DNA of 64,000 nt from a halophilic archaeon (lineage in GTDB: Archaea > Halobacteriota > Halobacteria > Halobacteriales > Haladaptataceae): assembly GCA_003298465.1 (NCBI GenBank), contig QNGA01000013.1, forward strand, positions 1-64,000, in the 5' to 3' direction. Of the stretch, positions 44,153 to 53,878 are shown piece by piece (the first letter of the stretch is position 1; each line of letters begins with the position of its first letter). The notes beneath the pieces are model-generated. The model saw only the letters and a program-made list of their open reading frames with translations. It had not been told where the DNA came from and made no database searches. Made by a program: the position numbers and the translations under genes.

Positions 44153-46584
44153 CCACCTGCACGCTCTGTGAGCTTCCCGTCAAAGACCCGATCACCCACG
44201 AGCACATCGATGGTGAATTCTGCTGTCGGGGCTGTCTGGAGGTCGCGCGTCTCGTCGACGACGGCGAGGACATCGACCTCTCGATTGCGGCCGTCCGTGA
44301 GCGCGCCACGGCCGAGGAGTCCCAGCCTGACGTCCCCGAAGGCGCTGAGACCGCCTATCTCTCAATCGACGGGATGCACTGCCAGACCTGCGAAGGGTTC
44401 ATTGAACTCCTCGCAGAGGAAGAGGAAGGCGTCCATGAAGCGCGTGCGAGCTATGCAACCGAGATGGTCCAAGTGGTCTACGACCCCAACCACATTGCTC
44501 GTGACGCAATCGCCGCAGCCCTGAGTCGACTAGGCTATCAAGCCCATAGTCCTGACGAAGAGAACGACTCGCTGCGCTCGCGCGTTGAGTTCGGTAAGTA
44601 TCGCGCCGTGCTCGCAGCTGTGCTGATGATGCCGGTGTTGGCCCTTTATCTCTTGTTCATCTATCCGGTCTACCTTGGGATCTACCCTGAAAGCTTCCTT
44701 TACGGGTCGACGATTGAGGCGATGGTGTTCGGGCCGCTCGCGGTCTGGAGCACACTCATTCTCGTTGGACTCGGTTATCCGATCTTCCGGGGGGCATACG
44801 TGAGCCTGCGTGTCGGCCGTCCGAACATGGACGTACTGATCGCCATCGCGGTGCTCGCGGCCTACACCTACTCAATGGCCACCTATCTCACAGGCGGGCG
44901 CGACCCGTACTTCGACGTTGCAGTGATGGTGCTCGCGATCGTCACCATCGGTAATCATCTCGAATCCCGGGTTAAACGCGCCGCGCTCGGCAATCGGGCT
45001 GACCTCACCGATTCGCGCGTCGATGAGGCTCGCCGGCTCGACAACGACAGCGACACGACCGAAACTATCGAAATCGCTGAGTGTGAGCCCGGCGACCACC
45101 TACTAGTCAAGCCCGGAGAGCGGATCCCCATCGACGGCACTATCGTTGATGGGACTGCCGCAATTGACGAAGCGCTTGTCACTGGCGAGTCCGTTCCCCA
45201 ACGCAAATCCATCGGGGACAGCGTGCTCGGCGGGACGATCCTCACCGACAGTGCAATAGTCGTCGAGGTCGGCCCAGACGCCACGAGTACGATGGATCGC
45301 CTCGTCGAACTCCTCTGGAATGTCAAGAGCTCCTCGACGGGCGTCCAGCGCATCGTCAACCGATTCGCGGTATTGTTCGTACCACTCGTGATCGGACTCG
45401 CCGCGCTAACCGCCGCTGGCTGGTTCGTTCTCGGTAACGATCCGAATACGGCCGTGATGGCGGGCGTCTCTGTGCTTGTAGTTTCGTGTCCGTGCTCGCT
45501 CGGGATCGCCACGCCACTGGCACTCGCGGCGGCCACCCGCGACGCAACCGACAACCGGATGCTCGTACTTAATGAGTCGGTGCTTGAACGCATTGACAGC
45601 TCTTCGGTCGTTGTATTCGACAAAACCGGGACGCTCACAACGGGTGAAATGGAGCTCGCGGATGTCATTGGAGACGATCCTGAGGAGGTACTTGCAATGG
45701 CGGCCGCCGTTGAGCGCCGATCGAGTCACCCGATCGCGGCTGCAATCGATACAGCCGCCCCACCCACCACACGTTCGGTATCCAGTTTCGAGCGTGCCGA
45801 CCGCACCGTATCAGCACTCGTCGACAATACCCGCGTAGTAGTCGGCCACCCCGACTCTTTCGACGGTGACGAGTGGACAATTCCAGACGAGATTGAGGCG
45901 GCTGTGACGGACGCTTACGAATCGGGAACTCACCCGACAGCAGTTGCGTGGGAAGGTAGCGTTCGTGGAATCGTGACGGTGCGAGACACCCCCCGCAAGA
46001 ACTGGGAAAATGTGGTCTCCGAACTCGCGGCCGCAGGGCGGGAGATCGTTGTCCTCACCGGCGACGATGAGCGGATGACGGATCCCTTTGCGAACCATCA
46101 CGCAGTTGATCACGTGTTTGCGGGGGTGCGCCCAGAATCAAAGGAGGCAATCGTGCAAGGACTCCGCGAGCGTGGGACGACAACGATGATCGGCGATGGA
46201 ACAAACGACGCCCCCGCACTAGCGAGTGCGGACCTCGGAATCGCGGTATCGAGCGGCACCGAACTCACGATTGAAGCAGCTGACGCAGTTGTGCTGGACG
46301 ACCGCCTTGAGGCTGTTCCCGAACTGTTCGAACTGGCGAACGGAACGCGAAATCGGATCAAACAGAACCTAGTTTGGGCAGGTGGCTACAACGCAATCGC
46401 ACTTCCTCTTGCAATGACTGGGGTTATCACACCCCTGATTGCCGCCGTTATGATGGCGATCAGCAGCCTTATTGTCGTTTTCAACTCCAAACGCCGGCTT
46501 CTCTCACCGAACGGAGAGCACGCGGGAGAGACCGACCACGATACTCACCACGACAGACCCGGAACGCCGACACACTCAGACTGA
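44149..46584 (+). CDS. Copper-translocating P-type ATPase, FixI/CopA type
   Basis: An 811-residue P1B-type ATPase. N-terminal Cys-rich metal site (MTTCTLCELP ... FCCRGCLEV), as in FixI/CcoI. Next an HMA domain with GMHCQTCEG, eight membrane helices with the copper motif SCPCSLGIATPLAL, the phosphorylation motif DKTGTLTTGEM, the HP motif (RRSSHPIAAAI), and the hinge GDGTNDAPALASADLG. It exports or delivers copper to the outside. The SafE-like neighbour and the FixI-like N-terminus suggest supply of copper to a haem-copper oxidase, but no oxidase genes are in the window. The start at 44149 gives the ATGA overlap; an upstream open frame is not homologous. Confidence 0.9.
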   Translation: MTTCTLCELPVKDPITHEHIDGEFCCRGCLEVARLVDDGEDIDLSIAAVRERATAEESQPDVPEGAETAYLSIDGMHCQTCEGFIELLAEEEEGVHEARASYATEMVQVVYDPNHIARDAIAAALSRLGYQAHSPDEENDSLRSRVEFGKYRAVLAAVLMMPVLALYLLFIYPVYLGIYPESFLYGSTIEAMVFGPLAVWSTLILVGLGYPIFRGAYVSLRVGRPNMDVLIAIAVLAAYTYSMATYLTGGRDPYFDVAVMVLAIVTIGNHLESRVKRAALGNRADLTDSRVDEARRLDNDSDTTETIEIAECEPGDHLLVKPGERIPIDGTIVDGTAAIDEALVTGESVPQRKSIGDSVLGGTILTDSAIVVEVGPDATSTMDRLVELLWNVKSSSTGVQRIVNRFAVLFVPLVIGLAALTAAGWFVLGNDPNTAVMAGVSVLVVSCPCSLGIATPLALAAATRDATDNRMLVLNESVLERIDSSSVVVFDKTGTLTTGEMELADVIGDDPEEVLAMAAAVERRSSHPIAAAIDTAAPPTTRSVSSFERADRTVSALVDNTRVVVGHPDSFDGDEWTIPDEIEAAVTDAYESGTHPTAVAWEGSVRGIVTVRDTPRKNWENVVSELAAAGREIVVLTGDDERMTDPFANHHAVDHVFAGVRPESKEAIVQGLRERGTTTMIGDGTNDAPALASADLGIAVSSGTELTIEAADAVVLDDRLEAVPELFELANGTRNRIKQNLVWAGGYNAIALPLAMTGVITPLIAAVMMAISSLIVVFNSKRRLLSPNGEHAGETDHDTHHDRPGTPTHSD

Positions 46585-46599
46585 GCTATTGAATTAGGA

Positions 46600-47036
46600 T
46601 ATCATCCTTGATGGACCTGAATCTGACAAGAAGGCACAGAAATGCGCATAGTCTAAACAGTTCAGCTTCGCTGTCCGACGCCCCCGGAATGATCGACGTG
46701 ACGAATGAGAGCTATGACAACCCTGCTGACTACTAATACATCGTCACTTTGGACGACGTGACCGGCGACGCGCTCCTTGCACCTTTCCTCATCATGTGCA
46801 CCGCAACGCTCACTGCAAGCACATGGCCGCCGTCGACGACGCGACCGCTGACGGCTCACTCGACGCCTTCCCACTGACGACGCGAGTGACGAGAGCAACG
46901 ACGGGCCGCACATCACTGGCCTGCACATCGGCCAGGACACGTACGGCAACGTCGATTACCGCTACTGGCGGTGTGAACACTGCGGGACTGAGACCACCGA
47001 CAAACGCGCGCTTCACGCCTGCTGCTAACTAGTCTC
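46600..47036 (+). pseudogene. Decayed SWIM zinc-finger gene (copy 3)
   Basis: Across frames: PESDKKAQKCA, then DVTNESYDNPADY and a stop, then VTLDDVTGDALL, the damaged zinc motif (CTFPHHVHRNAHCKH when frames are joined), DDATADGSLDAF, and the C-terminal Cys region. At least two frameshifts and one or more stops. The SprT-like pseudogene begins 11 nt later. Confidence 0.75.
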
Positions 47037-47047
47037 TCCCTGTTTGT

Positions 47048-47635
47048 ATGACTCGTCACCAGACGATTCCCGACGTCGCCGACCAGCGCACGCTCACCGA
47101 CAGCATCGCCGAGACGACCGACGACTGCAATGCCGCCGATAGCGTGCCGACAACGCAGGCAGCCTTCCTTGATCAATCGTGAACGCACGCCCCCGATGTT
47201 GCTCGCAAGCACTTCCCCGAGCTCCCTGTCGAAGTGATCGACTGGGAGGTTTCCGAACGAGCTCAGCGACAGGCTGGCGTCGCCGAATACGACCCAGCGA
47301 CCGAAACAGTCACAATCTGGCTTACCTGAGACGCCTATCAAAAATTCGGCTGGCAGCAGTTCAGCAAGACGGTGCGGCACGAACTCGTTCATGCTTAGCA
47401 GTACTGGCGATTCGACGAGGCTGACCAGGGTGTGACGTTCGCCCGTTGGACAGACCCACCCGATATCGCCCAGCACTGCGAGTGATTCACCTCGCCCAAC
47501 TGGTGATTGGTCTGCGTGGATTGCGGTCAGCGTATCGGGCGGTATCGCCGCTCGAAGACTGTCCGTAATTCCGAGGACTACCAGTGTGGCAACTGCGGCG
47601 GAAACCTGCACGTTGAAGAGGGTCCTGGTCATTGA
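47048..47635 (+). pseudogene. SprT-like gene with five in-frame stops and no frameshift
   Basis: The frame is exactly 196 codons from ATG to TGA. It reads VADQRTLTDSIAETTDD, PELPVEVIDWEVSERAQRQA, KTVRHELVHA (an intact HExxH metal site) and the closing zinc ribbon (CVDCGQR ... CGNCGG). Five internal stops occur where relatives have Arg or Trp: QS(stop)THA, LT(stop)DAY, HA(stop)QYW, CE(stop)FTSP and NW(stop)LVC. Each can arise by a single C-to-T or G-to-A change. SprT/Spartan-like proteins are metalloproteases or nucleic-acid-associated proteins. Not translatable as such. Confidence 0.85.
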
Positions 47636-47739
47636 CCGCCGACCGCTGTCCGCACTGCAAAGCGGCGGTCGCGGCGACGGTCGTCTTGGGCCCATCGACT
47701 ATCGTTGTTCGCCCGTGTGGGCATGACGTCGCGTCAGAA
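47632..47739 (+). CDS. Small CPHC protein, third gene of the cassette (possibly extended)
   Basis: A frame starting at TTG 47632, overlapping the SprT-like stop, encodes LTADRCPHCKAAVAATVVLG, PSTIVVRPCGHDVA and SESELIDSGDP. CPHC and CGHD can bind zinc. Remnants of the same frame follow SprT tails at 21380 and 37608, so it is a real third cassette gene. The frame stays open past 47739 to 48138, but there it runs antisense to the pseudogene at 47740-48128, so the true end is unclear. Confidence 0.45.
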
Positions 47740-48128
47740 TCAGAATTGATCGATTCCGGCGACCCTCGTCGATGCATCAGCTATACCACGCAGAGATATA
47801 GCGGTAATGATTTGTTCATACCCTTGACCACCTACGAGGTGACGGGTGTACTCCTGGAACACTGGTTCGTCGAGATTCTCGAAGGCGTGTTCTCGGTGGA
47901 CGATGTCTGGGATGATCTCAGTCCAGCCATTACAACTGCGGTCGGCGTCGGCCCGCTCGGCGCATTCCCAGGTATCTTATCCAGAGTCGTGATTGCCTGT
48001 CCTGAACTGGTATGTTGGCGAACGTCCTCGAGGAGATCTTCGACGATTTCCCAGAGGATCAGCGAGGGAGTCTTCTGGTCGAATGTGATACCCCATCGGT
48101 CCCCTTCATCGGCGACCGAGTCATCCAT
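47740..48128 (-). pseudogene. Frameshifted hypothetical gene
   Basis: Reverse strand: MDDSVADEGDRWGITFDQKT, then LWEIVEDLLEDVRQHTSSGQ up to TTLDK. After a shift near 47970 another frame continues with well-biased codons: WECAERADADRSCNGWTEII, then NLDEPVFQEYTRHLVGGQGY and AISLRGIADASTRVAGIDQF to a stop at 47740. A single frameshift separates the two halves. I do not recognise the family, which is helical and acidic and probably cytoplasmic. Confidence 0.6.
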
Positions 48129-48245
48129 TCATTACTAGTATTCTATTTGGATGATGAGTAACGTAGTCGAATTTTCGAAGGGCTGGGTCTACGTACTCTG
48201 TCGAATAGGTTGAGTTAGCAGTCTTGAAGGTACAACTACCTATCA

Positions 48246-48253
48246 TTTTATTT
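48246..48253 (+). promoter_or_regulatory. TATA-like box for the lipoprotein gene
   Basis: TTTTATTT lies 28-35 nt before the ATG at 48281 and supports that start over the in-frame TTG at 48269. Confidence 0.45.
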
Positions 48254-48280
48254 GGCTGCGGACAGTAATTGCCAGCTGCC

Positions 48281-50173
48281 ATGCAGGAGAATAACAATCG
48301 ACACTCCAGTGGAATACGACGAAGAGCGTTCACGAAAATCGGAGGACTCAGTGCCTTCGGTGCACTTGCAGGCTGTACAACTGCCAGAGGGCAAGACGAA
48401 AGTTCGAACGATAGCAACAAGAACTCCTCGCCGGATACATCGACGCGAATTACGGGCGCAAAGCGAGTCTCACCGCGTGACTTCCATGAAGAAAACTACG
48501 AGATTACCCATACGTATCGCCGTAATGAGGCGCTCAGGGTACTACTACAAGATCCAAAAGTAAACAAAATAGCAAGAAACTGGATCGGTAGTTTCGAAGC
48601 CTACGCGCCACTTACCAACACGCTTGGAACAATCAGTGTCCAGGGGTGTCCAGATTACACTGCTAACGGAAGTTTCGATAAGGGATCGTGGGATATCACC
48701 GCTAAAAATCGGCAAACAATCTATGGGTTGGTTGATCGCCGGCATAACGAACTCGTCGCACTTCAAATTACTAACCCGATGGACATCCAGTGGAAGGAAG
48801 AATACGAGAAGAAAAATATCCGCCGAGGGCGGGTTCTCTACGATCAGCCAGAAGTCAAAGAGTACCTCAAAGGCAAGGACTGGTGGCCGAGTATCAAAGT
48901 CGGTGAGAGTATCACAGCTGGTGAAGGACTCCGTCACGGGAACGTAACAATCGTCCTTTTCCCGGCAGTCGGCAAAGATAGTATGGGAATTGTATCCGGA
49001 TTCCTTGATGTCTCAGGAGACAAACCGAAATTCGTGGACGTATACTTCGTCGATGATTTTGTTCGATACTCAACCCAGGATCTGGCTCGGGAAATCAAAC
49101 CGAACAACAAATCAGTCTTAGGGAAGGTCCCTGACGTGCCGAAAACCAAGCGACCGATAAAAACGGCAAACAAGGGCTACCACCGATTCGAAACGCTTCC
49201 AGACAAGGATTTCACGGATGCTGGCTGGAAGATCCACTGGGAACCCCCAGAAACCATGGGAGTAAAACTGGAGGGACAATTCCGCGGGCAGCCGGTATTC
49301 AGTGCGATGAACGGCATGGCGCCGACAACATTTACTGGATATGACCTCCCGCCACGAAAAGGACGCAATACGCTCAATTGGTTCTTCCCCGAGCATAAAC
49401 CGAAATTCAACGGGCATCACATATTCTGGGATATTCACAGTATCTCGTTTGGCGGACCTGGAGCACTTGCCAAAGTCGATTATCCCAAACGCCGTGACCA
49501 CCCGAAAGGCTTCCAGTTCCGAACCCACTACCACACTGGCGCTCAGGGACGGTCGAGCATCGACTTCCACTCCGGTGTGCGGTTCGGCCCGTACAACTAC
49601 AATATCTCGTATGAGTTCTTCGAAGATGGTCGGTTCATTCCTATCTGGCGGCGGCACGGCCCTGGCTATGTCACCGAATCGCTCTATGGGTACGGACAAC
49701 CCGAGGATTACAAGGGAGAGGAAAACGTCGTGCAGCAGTATATCTCAGCACAGGCATTCGACGTTACGCCTGGTACACAGGATGGTGTTGAAGTACAGTA
49801 CTTCGACGGCGACTCCTGGTCGAAGCCCGCCAAAGAGTTCTATAAGGAGGGTGAACCAGGAACAAAACTCAGGTTTACAAACCCGAATGGGTCTCAGACT
49901 ATCGATCTCCCTATGGATCGAGGCATGGAGGCTGTTGTCCTCAAGCGCAAACCTGACGAAATCGGGCCGGCCAAGTCACAGGCTATGCGAGCAGATGATC
50001 TGGATGTAGAACTGGACTACTATCATCCGGCCCAGTACGTGGATGGTGATCAGATTCAAAATCAACGAGTAATCTTGTGGTTGTTGCTTGAAGCATCGAT
50101 GGATGAGGTCCCCCATCCCGCTGGTGCGACTGCCTACGCAGCCCTTGCCGAACTTCAATTGAAGGGATACTGA
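48281..50173 (+). CDS. Tat lipoprotein, possibly a copper-amine-oxidase relative
   Basis: A 630-residue exported protein. N-terminus: GIRRRAFTKIGGLSAFGALA with lipobox GALAGC, so Tat-exported and lipid-anchored. The mature part is beta-rich. Late in the protein GPYNYNISYEFFEDGRFIPI aligns in spacing with the topaquinone strand of copper amine oxidases (GNYDY, ten residues, then DG), and QQYISAQAFDVTPG with the strand that normally bears two copper His residues (HQH). If this is right, both the quinone motif's Asn and the His ligands are missing, so it would be a non-catalytic relative. This relation is my inference from a short alignment. Monocistronic. Confidence 0.55.
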   Translation: MQENNNRHSSGIRRRAFTKIGGLSAFGALAGCTTARGQDESSNDSNKNSSPDTSTRITGAKRVSPRDFHEENYEITHTYRRNEALRVLLQDPKVNKIARNWIGSFEAYAPLTNTLGTISVQGCPDYTANGSFDKGSWDITAKNRQTIYGLVDRRHNELVALQITNPMDIQWKEEYEKKNIRRGRVLYDQPEVKEYLKGKDWWPSIKVGESITAGEGLRHGNVTIVLFPAVGKDSMGIVSGFLDVSGDKPKFVDVYFVDDFVRYSTQDLAREIKPNNKSVLGKVPDVPKTKRPIKTANKGYHRFETLPDKDFTDAGWKIHWEPPETMGVKLEGQFRGQPVFSAMNGMAPTTFTGYDLPPRKGRNTLNWFFPEHKPKFNGHHIFWDIHSISFGGPGALAKVDYPKRRDHPKGFQFRTHYHTGAQGRSSIDFHSGVRFGPYNYNISYEFFEDGRFIPIWRRHGPGYVTESLYGYGQPEDYKGEENVVQQYISAQAFDVTPGTQDGVEVQYFDGDSWSKPAKEFYKEGEPGTKLRFTNPNGSQTIDLPMDRGMEAVVLKRKPDEIGPAKSQAMRADDLDVELDYYHPAQYVDGDQIQNQRVILWLLLEASMDEVPHPAGATAYAALAELQLKGY

Positions 50174-50224
50174 CTATAACTATTTATTCTCTTAGTTTAG
50201 CTTTGTTTCGACGTTACACTATGG

Positions 50225-50977
50225 TTAGTGCATTGCATCGCCGCCGTCGGGGCTGAGCGTCTGACCCGTATAGTAGTCACCGCCATCTCCAGCGAGTAAT
50301 ATGGCCGTGGGCACGACTTCGTCAACGGTTCCGATTCGACCGAGCGGGACCTCCGATTGTTTATTTTCACGCCATTCGTCGGTCGTATCGTCAAGGAGAT
50401 CTGTTTCGATCGGTCCTGGTGCAATAGCGTTAACCTGAACGTCGGGTGCGACTTCCCGAGCAAGTGCCCGTGTAAAGGCAATAACACCGCCTTTCGCGGC
50501 CGAATAATGCGTGAGTTCCGTACCACCCTTGATTCCTAACTGCGACGCGACGTTGATGATTCGGCCGCTGTTCTGGTCAAGCATCTCCTCAATGGCGAAG
50601 CGTGTAACCAAGAACGTCCCACGGAGGTCGACCGATATGGTCTGGTCCCACGTCTTGACGTCCATCTCGTCCAGCGGCGACGGTTCAAGGACACCTGCGT
50701 TGTTCACGAGCACGTCGATGCCACCAAACTCCTCCGTCACTGTCTCAACGAGTTGCTGAGCTTCGTCCTCGTCGCTCACATCGGCCTGTACAGCAACAGC
50801 AGTCCCACCCTCGTTCTCGATGGTTTCGACCGTCTCCTCGGCAGCCTCCTTATCCGAGTGGTAGTTTACTACGACCGTGGCACCTTCACGACCGAACCCT
50901 TCCGCAATCCCCCGCCCAATCCCTTTCGACGCGCCAGTAACCAGAGTGGATTTACCGTCAAGATCTCCCATACTCAC
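50225..50977 (-). CDS. SDR-family dehydrogenase/reductase
   Basis: A 250-residue short-chain dehydrogenase: NAD(P)-binding TLVTGASKGIGRGIAEGFG, VDVLVNNAGV-like IDVLVNNAGV, catalytic Ser in INVASQLG, YxxxK in HYSAAKGG, and the PG motif NAIAPGPIETDLL. Close to FabG/glucose dehydrogenase-type enzymes; substrate not predictable. ATG 50971 (MGDLDG) is an alternative start. The stop codon is followed by the lipoprotein gene end on the opposite strand. Confidence 0.88.
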   Translation of the reverse strand: MSMGDLDGKSTLVTGASKGIGRGIAEGFGREGATVVVNYHSDKEAAEETVETIENEGGTAVAVQADVSDEDEAQQLVETVTEEFGGIDVLVNNAGVLEPSPLDEMDVKTWDQTISVDLRGTFLVTRFAIEEMLDQNSGRIINVASQLGIKGGTELTHYSAAKGGVIAFTRALAREVAPDVQVNAIAPGPIETDLLDDTTDEWRENKQSEVPLGRIGTVDEVVPTAILLAGDGGDYYTGQTLSPDGGDAMH

Positions 50978-51229
50978 TGTTCAGTTGGAATAATGTTAAG
51001 CCTCCCGGCAGAGACGGTCTCCTGACGGAGTAGGTAGTTGGTTGTGAGTGTCAGGCAATTAGAGCCAGCATGACTCTAAGCGAAATCAACTATCTCGGGA
51101 TGCTTCCTATCGCTACGGACGGGATGGGTGTCCACCGCCGCTGAGCGGGCTATCAAAGCTCGTTAATGCTATTGGGGGCGTGATGGTTTTCAACGTGACT
51201 CCACTGGGTAGCTTCCGACGGTACTCTCA

Positions 51230-51800
51230 TATTGCTCATAGACGTGCTTGGTGAGTATAATGGCATGCGTCTTTTGCATTATCCTCTACGCCGAAATCGA
51301 GTGATGCAACTCAGGAGCGTGGAGATCGACTGCCACCTGGTAAGTGGTCACAGTATTCTTCAGGAGTACGCTGAGACTGTGATGCCAGTTTTGGTTTGGC
51401 ATCTGCGTCTCGGCTGCCTGTTCCCCGCTCGTGTACGAGAAGATCGTCGGCACGGTCTGCGCGAGCGACGCAAGCGAGTCGTCCATGATCCCCTCGACAG
51501 CGCTCGTATAGTGAGTTTCGAGACAAAGACGACATCCCTGTTTGGGTCGGGATGCCGCCAGAACTGCGAGCGCAATAGCTCGCTGTAGGTATCCCGACTG
51601 TGTTGTTCACTGCGTCCGGTATCAAATCACGTGGTCAGATGCAGACAGTACATCTCTACAGGCTCGTCCAGGACCGACCCCGGTATTAGACCGCTTTGCG
51701 TCTTCGACTGTACCAGCCCGGCCAGCGTCCGCGAGGCGATTTTATGATTCTGGTGGAGCGTCGTCTCACTCATACGCAACTCGTCAATTTCGGGCTTTGT
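51230..51800 (-). pseudogene. Decayed gene of unknown family (copy B)
   Basis: Reverse strand: RMSETTLHQNHKIASRTLAG, LVQSKTQSGLIPGSVLDEP, YCLHLTT with a stop, FDTGRSEQHSRDTYSE and SQFWRHPDPNRDVVFVSKL. It is then continued in another frame (MDDSLASLAQTVPTIFSYTS). It matches copy A at 36094-36708 and extends it at the 3' side. Both are broken, but the comparison shows the original gene had about 230 or more codons. The rest of 50978-51230 is empty. Confidence 0.55.
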
Positions 51801-51812
51801 TAATAGAGACGG

Positions 51813-52619
51813 TTAGAGAACGTCTTGAGTAATCCCCCCGTCGATCTTGACTGCCTCGCCCGTGATATTGCGGTTCTGTGCGAAAAAGACCGCAAGACGC
51901 CCCATATCCTCGGGCTTCTGGTCTCGGTTTAATGGGATAGAACGCTGGATCGTCTCCTCGTACGCCTCCCCACTAGCAGGCGTGAGCACGTCACGCCACA
52001 TCGGGGTGTCGACGATACCTGGACAAATCGCGTTGACCGTCACATCGTCTTCGGCAAGTTCGAGCGAGAGTGTCTTCGTGAGCGCCATGACAGCATGTTT
52101 CGAGGCAGAGTAATGGGCAATCCCTTCGGCTCCGATTTCCCCTGCAATCGAGGCGGTATTGATAATTGCTCCACCGTCTTTGAGATGTGGGATGGCTGCG
52201 CGTGCACAGAGGAATGGGCCCTTTGCGTTAACGTTCATGATAGCGTCCCAATCGTTCTCGTCCATCTCCTCAACGGGCGAATACGAGATAATGCCGGCGT
52301 TGCTCACGAGGATATCGAGGCCCCCGAGATTGTCGACGGTTGTTTCGACCATGTTCTCGACCTGTTCTGCGTCAGTGACGTCACACTCGACGAGCAGTGT
52401 CTCCGCACCTAAGGATTCAAGATCATCAGAAAGTTCACGCACGTGCTCGCGGTTATCTGACTTCGCATCGTCCTCAGCTGCTTCCTCCGAAATCCCGAGG
52501 TCAGCGATGGTGATATCACAGCCGGCTTTCGCTAGCTCGCGTGTAATGCCACCGCCGATGTCGCCCGCTGCGCCGGTAACGATAGCAACGGATCCGTTGA
52601 GATCGTGTTCTTCGACCAT
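51813..52619 (-). CDS. SDR-family dehydrogenase/reductase (second)
   Basis: A 268-residue enzyme: AIVTGAAGDIGGGITRELAK, LDILVSNAGIISYSPVEEMD, catalytic Ser in NTASIAGEIG, YxxxK in HYSASKHAVM, NAICPGIVDTPMW, and the C-terminal ITGEAVKIDGGITQDVL. Resembles 2,3-butanediol or 3-hydroxyacyl/gluconate-type dehydrogenases. A stretch of about 20 acidic residues (SEEAAEDDAKSDNREHV) follows the cofactor-binding strand. Substrate unknown. Same orientation as the SDR at 50225, with the decayed copy B between them. Confidence 0.88.
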   Translation of the reverse strand: MVEEHDLNGSVAIVTGAAGDIGGGITRELAKAGCDITIADLGISEEAAEDDAKSDNREHVRELSDDLESLGAETLLVECDVTDAEQVENMVETTVDNLGGLDILVSNAGIISYSPVEEMDENDWDAIMNVNAKGPFLCARAAIPHLKDGGAIINTASIAGEIGAEGIAHYSASKHAVMALTKTLSLELAEDDVTVNAICPGIVDTPMWRDVLTPASGEAYEETIQRSIPLNRDQKPEDMGRLAVFFAQNRNITGEAVKIDGGITQDVL

Positions 52620-52775
52620 ACCTCTTCCTCGGCAGGAATATAGGTCAAGGTTTGGGCTACAAACGATACCCGGTGTCCAACCTCGTCCCGGGGGAACTGA
52701 AATCCCCCAATGTTGTCTTAGCAGCGCAGGAGTAGGCCGTTCAAACTATTGGAACCCTATGGCAACGTCATTGCC

Positions 52776-53010
52776 CACAGAATGCTTCCTGACAAGAAAG
52801 GACAAAAGCGCGCACAGCTGAAATGCTTCAGCACCGACGTTGAAGCCCCCAGTCTGGCTGACGTGACGAATGAGATTTACGACAATAATTCAAATACTGA
52901 TACGTAAGTAATTCCAAATGATGTGTTCGCTTGCACCTGCCTGTATCATGTTTACTGGTACACCTACTGCGATCACTGCTGACCCTTTCGGCTATCCAAG
53001 GAATTTGGCG
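52776..53010 (+). pseudogene. Decayed SWIM zinc-finger gene (copy 4)
   Basis: MLPDKKGQKRAQLKCFSTDV leads into SLADVTNEIYDNNSN, a stop, then the damaged zinc motif (CTCLYHVYWYTYCDH where the family has CTCPHHVHRNAHCKH) and a stop. It preserves the N-terminal basic part that the intact gene seems to lack a start for, and shows that the family begins MLPDKKG-like. No SprT gene follows. Confidence 0.65.
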
Positions 53011-53878
53011 ACGATTGACTGTCTACGATATCAATACACTGGTAGTGAACCTACTAATGAAGACAGCATGCTTTCTGATGTTGTGTCGGCTGTAGCGTCG
53101 TGGATGCACGGTGGTCTACCCCCTGTGGGCTACAGACGGTTATACACACTGTTGCCAGCATGATGCTGTATTGAGACTTGTGAGTGCCGATTTGAGATCT
53201 AATTGTGCAACCCCGTAGAATTGCTCTCTCCCGGTCGGTGTGCGGACACAGATAACAGAAGTTTGGCTTGTAGCTCGAAAAATCGCTAGTGTCCACGGTG
53301 CCTCTGTATGCTCCCACCTGCTGTGACATGATGCATCGTTGTCTTCGATGGTGCGTGACCCGAGCTCCCAACTTAATCGATTCAGATAGGGGAGAGTAAA
53401 TGGCACGATATCAGGGAGCTCAGGCCCAGCGTTGCTGTTATTCTGAGAGCTATGGGCAGCCATACCATGGGATGTGCAATCCATGGTTAAAAATATAGCT
53501 ATTCGGAGCTTCAATAATAGACTCCATCAACTTGGTCATCGCTAAGTAGATCCAGCAATAGGCCTGCGTGACCCAATTCGACCCAGAGGTATTGAAGCTG
53601 CGCTCATGTCTCTCCAACGGGTGTGCTATTAGTACTGAGAGTCCGCTAACAGATTTTTCAACTCTACAGGCGGAGCAGGCCGAGTGCCTCGGGGTCAAGC
53701 CTCGAGGCGGTTCACCAAAGTATACACTCTGTCAAGTACAGCAACACCTTCCACATAGCACTCGACAGCTGACGCCGACTGGTTAGGAACGTGGATTGAG
53801 ACGCACCCACGTTTCTTTCTGACGGACGGCTAGGAGGTGACCATTACGTTTGTCTGTTGCTATCCTCAATAACAGGCT
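53011..53878. other. About 0.9 kb without a recognisable gene
   Basis: Only overlapping frames on both strands without codon bias or known motifs. Two TATA-like stretches do not point to any gene except possibly the nitroreductase. Confidence 0.45.

Noticed and set aside
53054..53786. Several 70-120-codon frames on both strands
   Set aside because: They overlap each other and show no codon bias or motifs.
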